From Dietzia timorensis (GTDB lineage Bacteria > Actinomycetota > Actinomycetes > Mycobacteriales > Mycobacteriaceae), in contig NZ_DYXM01000254.1 of the NCBI RefSeq assembly GCF_020742175.1, positions 1 to 8,152 on the forward strand: a stretch of 8,152 nt of DNA, read 5' to 3'. Under the pieces are notes generated by a model. The model was not told the DNA's origin and made no database searches. It worked only from the letters and a program-made list of their open reading frames with translations. Position numbers and translations under genes: made by a program. Positions 6,702-8,152 of this stretch are shown piece after piece (positions within the stretch are counted from its first letter, which is position 1; each line of letters opens with the position of its first letter).

Positions 6702-6940
6702 TGGCGGGGCTGAACGCGGGCTCGTCGCATCCGCTCGCCCGGCGGCAACGGCTCGAGGTGCTCGGCGGGTTCGTCGGGTTCTTCACTGTGGTGGCGCTCC
6801 TCAACGCCGTGGTCCTGATCGTCACCGGGCGGCCGTCGGCGATCGCGTCGATCGTACTTCTCGTTTTCCTCGTGCTCGGCTGGTACACCTACCGCGCATG
6901 GAAGCGCGCGGACAACGCGGTGAAGAACCGCCACGACTAA
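6701..6940 (+). CDS. small two-helix membrane protein, candidate MusI-like importer component
   Basis: A 79-residue protein whose ATG overlaps the stop of permease 2 by one base, so it belongs to the same transcript. It has a basic N-terminal tail (Arg14, Arg15, Arg17), two hydrophobic segments (about 21-43 and 46-64) joined by a tight TGRP turn, and a basic C-terminal tail with WKRA-type residues; both ends are predicted cytoplasmic. No catalytic motif or known domain is recognised. In C. glutamicum the permease genes musF and musG are cotranscribed with musI, a membrane protein without characterised homologues that is essential for maltose uptake. The position here is equivalent, hence the proposal; I cannot confirm sequence similarity to MusI, so no symbol is given. 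It could otherwise be an unrelated small membrane protein. Confidence 0.85.
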   Translation: MAGLNAGSSHPLARRQRLEVLGGFVGFFTVVALLNAVVLIVTGRPSAIASIVLLVFLVLGWYTYRAWKRADNAVKNRHD

Positions 6941-6981
6941 CGCCCCGTGCCCCCGACCCGGTGATGAGCTTGGCCACATGC

Positions 6982-7012
6982 TTGCGACCAGCGTGCCCTC
7001 TTCCGCTACCCT
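6982..7012 (+). promoter_or_regulatory. candidate promoter driving a leaderless exporter mRNA
   Basis: TACCCT (7007-7012) fits TANNNT and ends 6 bases before the GTG at 7019, the distance at which actinobacterial transcription normally starts. TTGCGA (6982-6987) matches the -35 TTGACA at 4 of 6 positions, with a rather long 19-base spacer. The remaining gap 6941-6981 shows no clear terminator for the preceding operon. Confidence 0.5.
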
Positions 7013-7018
7013 TGCTCG

Positions 7019-8152
7019 GTGCACAACGATCCCAGCTCTGACCCCGGAACTCCGCCGTCATACGATGAGTCCGGTTCGCGCGCAGCGAATCCGCCGCAGG
7101 ACTCGGTGACGAAGGTCGACCGCGACCGCGACACCATCCGCGAGTCCTCCCGCCATAACCTCACCCCCGCGCAGGCACTGCTGCTCGTGCGCGTGCTCAC
7201 GGCGGCCGCGTTCATCGTCATCCTCAACGAGACGACGATGACGCCGGCGATCGCCGTTCTCATGCACGAGTTCGATGTCGTCGAGTCGAGCGCACAGTGG
7301 CTTACCACGGCGTTCATGCTGACGATGGCCGTGGCAATCCCGCTGACGGGCTGGTTCATCGACCGGTTCGGCCCCCGCGTTTCGCTTCTGACGGCGATGA
7401 GCACCTTCGTCGTGGGCACCGCGCTCGCGACGTTCGCGCCGACGTTCGGCATCCTGCTGGGCGCCCGCGTGATCCAGGCCCTCGGCACGGCGGTGATGAT
7501 CCCGCTGCTCATGACGACCCTGATGAACGTGATCCCCGAATCCGATCGAGGCCGCGTGATGGGTTCCGTGTCGCTGGCGATCTCGGTCGCGCCCGCTATG
7601 GGGCCGTTCCTCGCCGGCGAGATCCTCAAGTACCTCGGCTGGCGCTGGATCTTCGGCATCGTGCTGCCGCTCGCGATCGTCGTCACCCTCGTCGCGGTGA
7701 AGCTCATTCCGCGCGGCGGCGGCGCGGCGCGCGAAAGCGTCGACATGATTTCGGTGCCGCTTTCGGTGCTGGGCTTCGGCGGCATCGTGTGGGGCCTGTC
7801 GAGTTTCGGCGAGGGCGCGGAGCCGCCGCTGCCGACCTGGTCGCTCCTGGCCATCGGCGCCATCGCGCTGGCCGCGCTCGTATGGCGGCAGCTAACGCTG
7901 CGCCGCGGCGGGCACGAGCCGCTGCTCGACGTCACGGCGTTCGCGTCGAAGGACTTCTCGGTCGGCGTGGGGTTGATGACCATCGGCTTCGCCGCGTTCC
8001 TCGGCATCATGATGATCCTGCCGCTGCTCATGCAGGTCGCGAACGGCGACACCCCGGAGAACGCCGGGCGCGCGCTGATGCCCGCCGGGCTGATGATGGG
8101 ACTGCTCGGTCCACTCGTCGGCCGAATCTACGACAACCACGGTGCTCGGGTC
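7019..8152 (+). CDS. DHA2-family MFS drug exporter (EmrB/QacA/LmrB type), 3' end outside window
   Basis: The first 378 codons of a 14-helix-type multidrug antiporter; the gene runs off the window. A polar tail of about 50 residues precedes helix 1. Family motifs are L-N-E-T-T-M-T-P (69-76) in helix 1, W-L-T-T-A-F-M (94-100), motif A G-W-F-I-D-R-F-G-P-R (111-120), motif B around Arg150 with Q153-A-L-G (149-162), and antiporter motif C A-P-A-M-G-P-F-L-A-G (191-200), followed by GWRWIF. Helix 1 carries Glu71, a charged residue inside the membrane typical of LmrB-like members. The GTG at 7019 is the first possible start after an in-frame stop at 6965-6967; it has no ribosome site but a -10 box at leaderless distance. 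It likely exports toxic compounds in exchange for protons. No regulator gene is visible nearby and a role in sugar transport is unlikely. Confidence 0.9.
   Translation, partial: MHNDPSSDPGTPPSYDESGSRAANPPQDSVTKVDRDRDTIRESSRHNLTPAQALLLVRVLTAAAFIVILNETTMTPAIAVLMHEFDVVESSAQWLTTAFMLTMAVAIPLTGWFIDRFGPRVSLLTAMSTFVVGTALATFAPTFGILLGARVIQALGTAVMIPLLMTTLMNVIPESDRGRVMGSVSLAISVAPAMGPFLAGEILKYLGWRWIFGIVLPLAIVVTLVAVKLIPRGGGAARESVDMISVPLSVLGFGGIVWGLSSFGEGAEPPLPTWSLLAIGAIALAALVWRQLTLRRGGHEPLLDVTAFASKDFSVGVGLMTIGFAAFLGIMMILPLLMQVANGDTPENAGRALMPAGLMMGLLGPLVGRIYDNHGARV

Noticed and set aside
7006..8052. Long open frame on the minus strand across the drug exporter
   Set aside because: Ser/Arg/Thr/Pro-rich composition without domains; it mirrors the codon pattern of the real plus-strand exporter gene.

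Overview
The window is high-GC, actinobacterial DNA, most likely from Corynebacterium, Dietzia or a close relative. The evidence is strong G/C preference at third codon positions, an actinobacterial lipoprotein signal, TANNNT-type -10 boxes, GlxR/CRP-like sites and a gene set resembling the corynebacterial Mus sugar importer. The genus call is inference from gene content, not from a marker gene.

Layout: (1) 3-215, C-terminal end of an alpha/beta hydrolase. (2) 288-1343, MalK/SugC/MusK-type ABC ATPase. (3) 1366-2796 on the minus strand, a complete sugar porter (MFS) convergent with the ATPase; the two stop codons are separated by only 22 bp, with a hairpin there. (4) 2797-3218, a 422-bp divergent control region. 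(5) 3219-4490, sugar-binding lipoprotein. (6) 4491-4710, a structured gap with a terminator-like hairpin, a candidate promoter and a run of mutually exclusive stem-loops. (7) 4711-6940, three tightly coupled genes (two permeases and a 79-residue two-helix membrane protein), each overlapping the next by one base. (8) 7019 to the window end, the 5' part of a DHA2-type drug exporter that appears to be read from a leaderless mRNA.

Working together: the lipoprotein would capture an oligosaccharide, most plausibly maltose/maltodextrin or trehalose, and deliver it to a heterodimeric channel formed by the two permeases. The upstream ATPase energises transport although its gene is transcriptionally separate. 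The arrangement (separate ATPase, separately controlled binding protein, permease-permease-small membrane protein operon) matches the MusEFGK2I maltose importer described in Corynebacterium glutamicum, so the small protein is proposed as a MusI counterpart. Mycobacterial LpqY-SugABC is the alternative relative, but there the ATPase gene ends the operon. The sugar porter between ATPase and binding protein gives a second, ion-driven sugar entry route under a shared control region.

I did not find an undescribed system. The most interesting leads are regulatory (paired GlxR-like sites, the alternative-hairpin leader) and the MusI-like protein. No tRNA, rRNA, CRISPR array, insertion sequence or phage element was seen.
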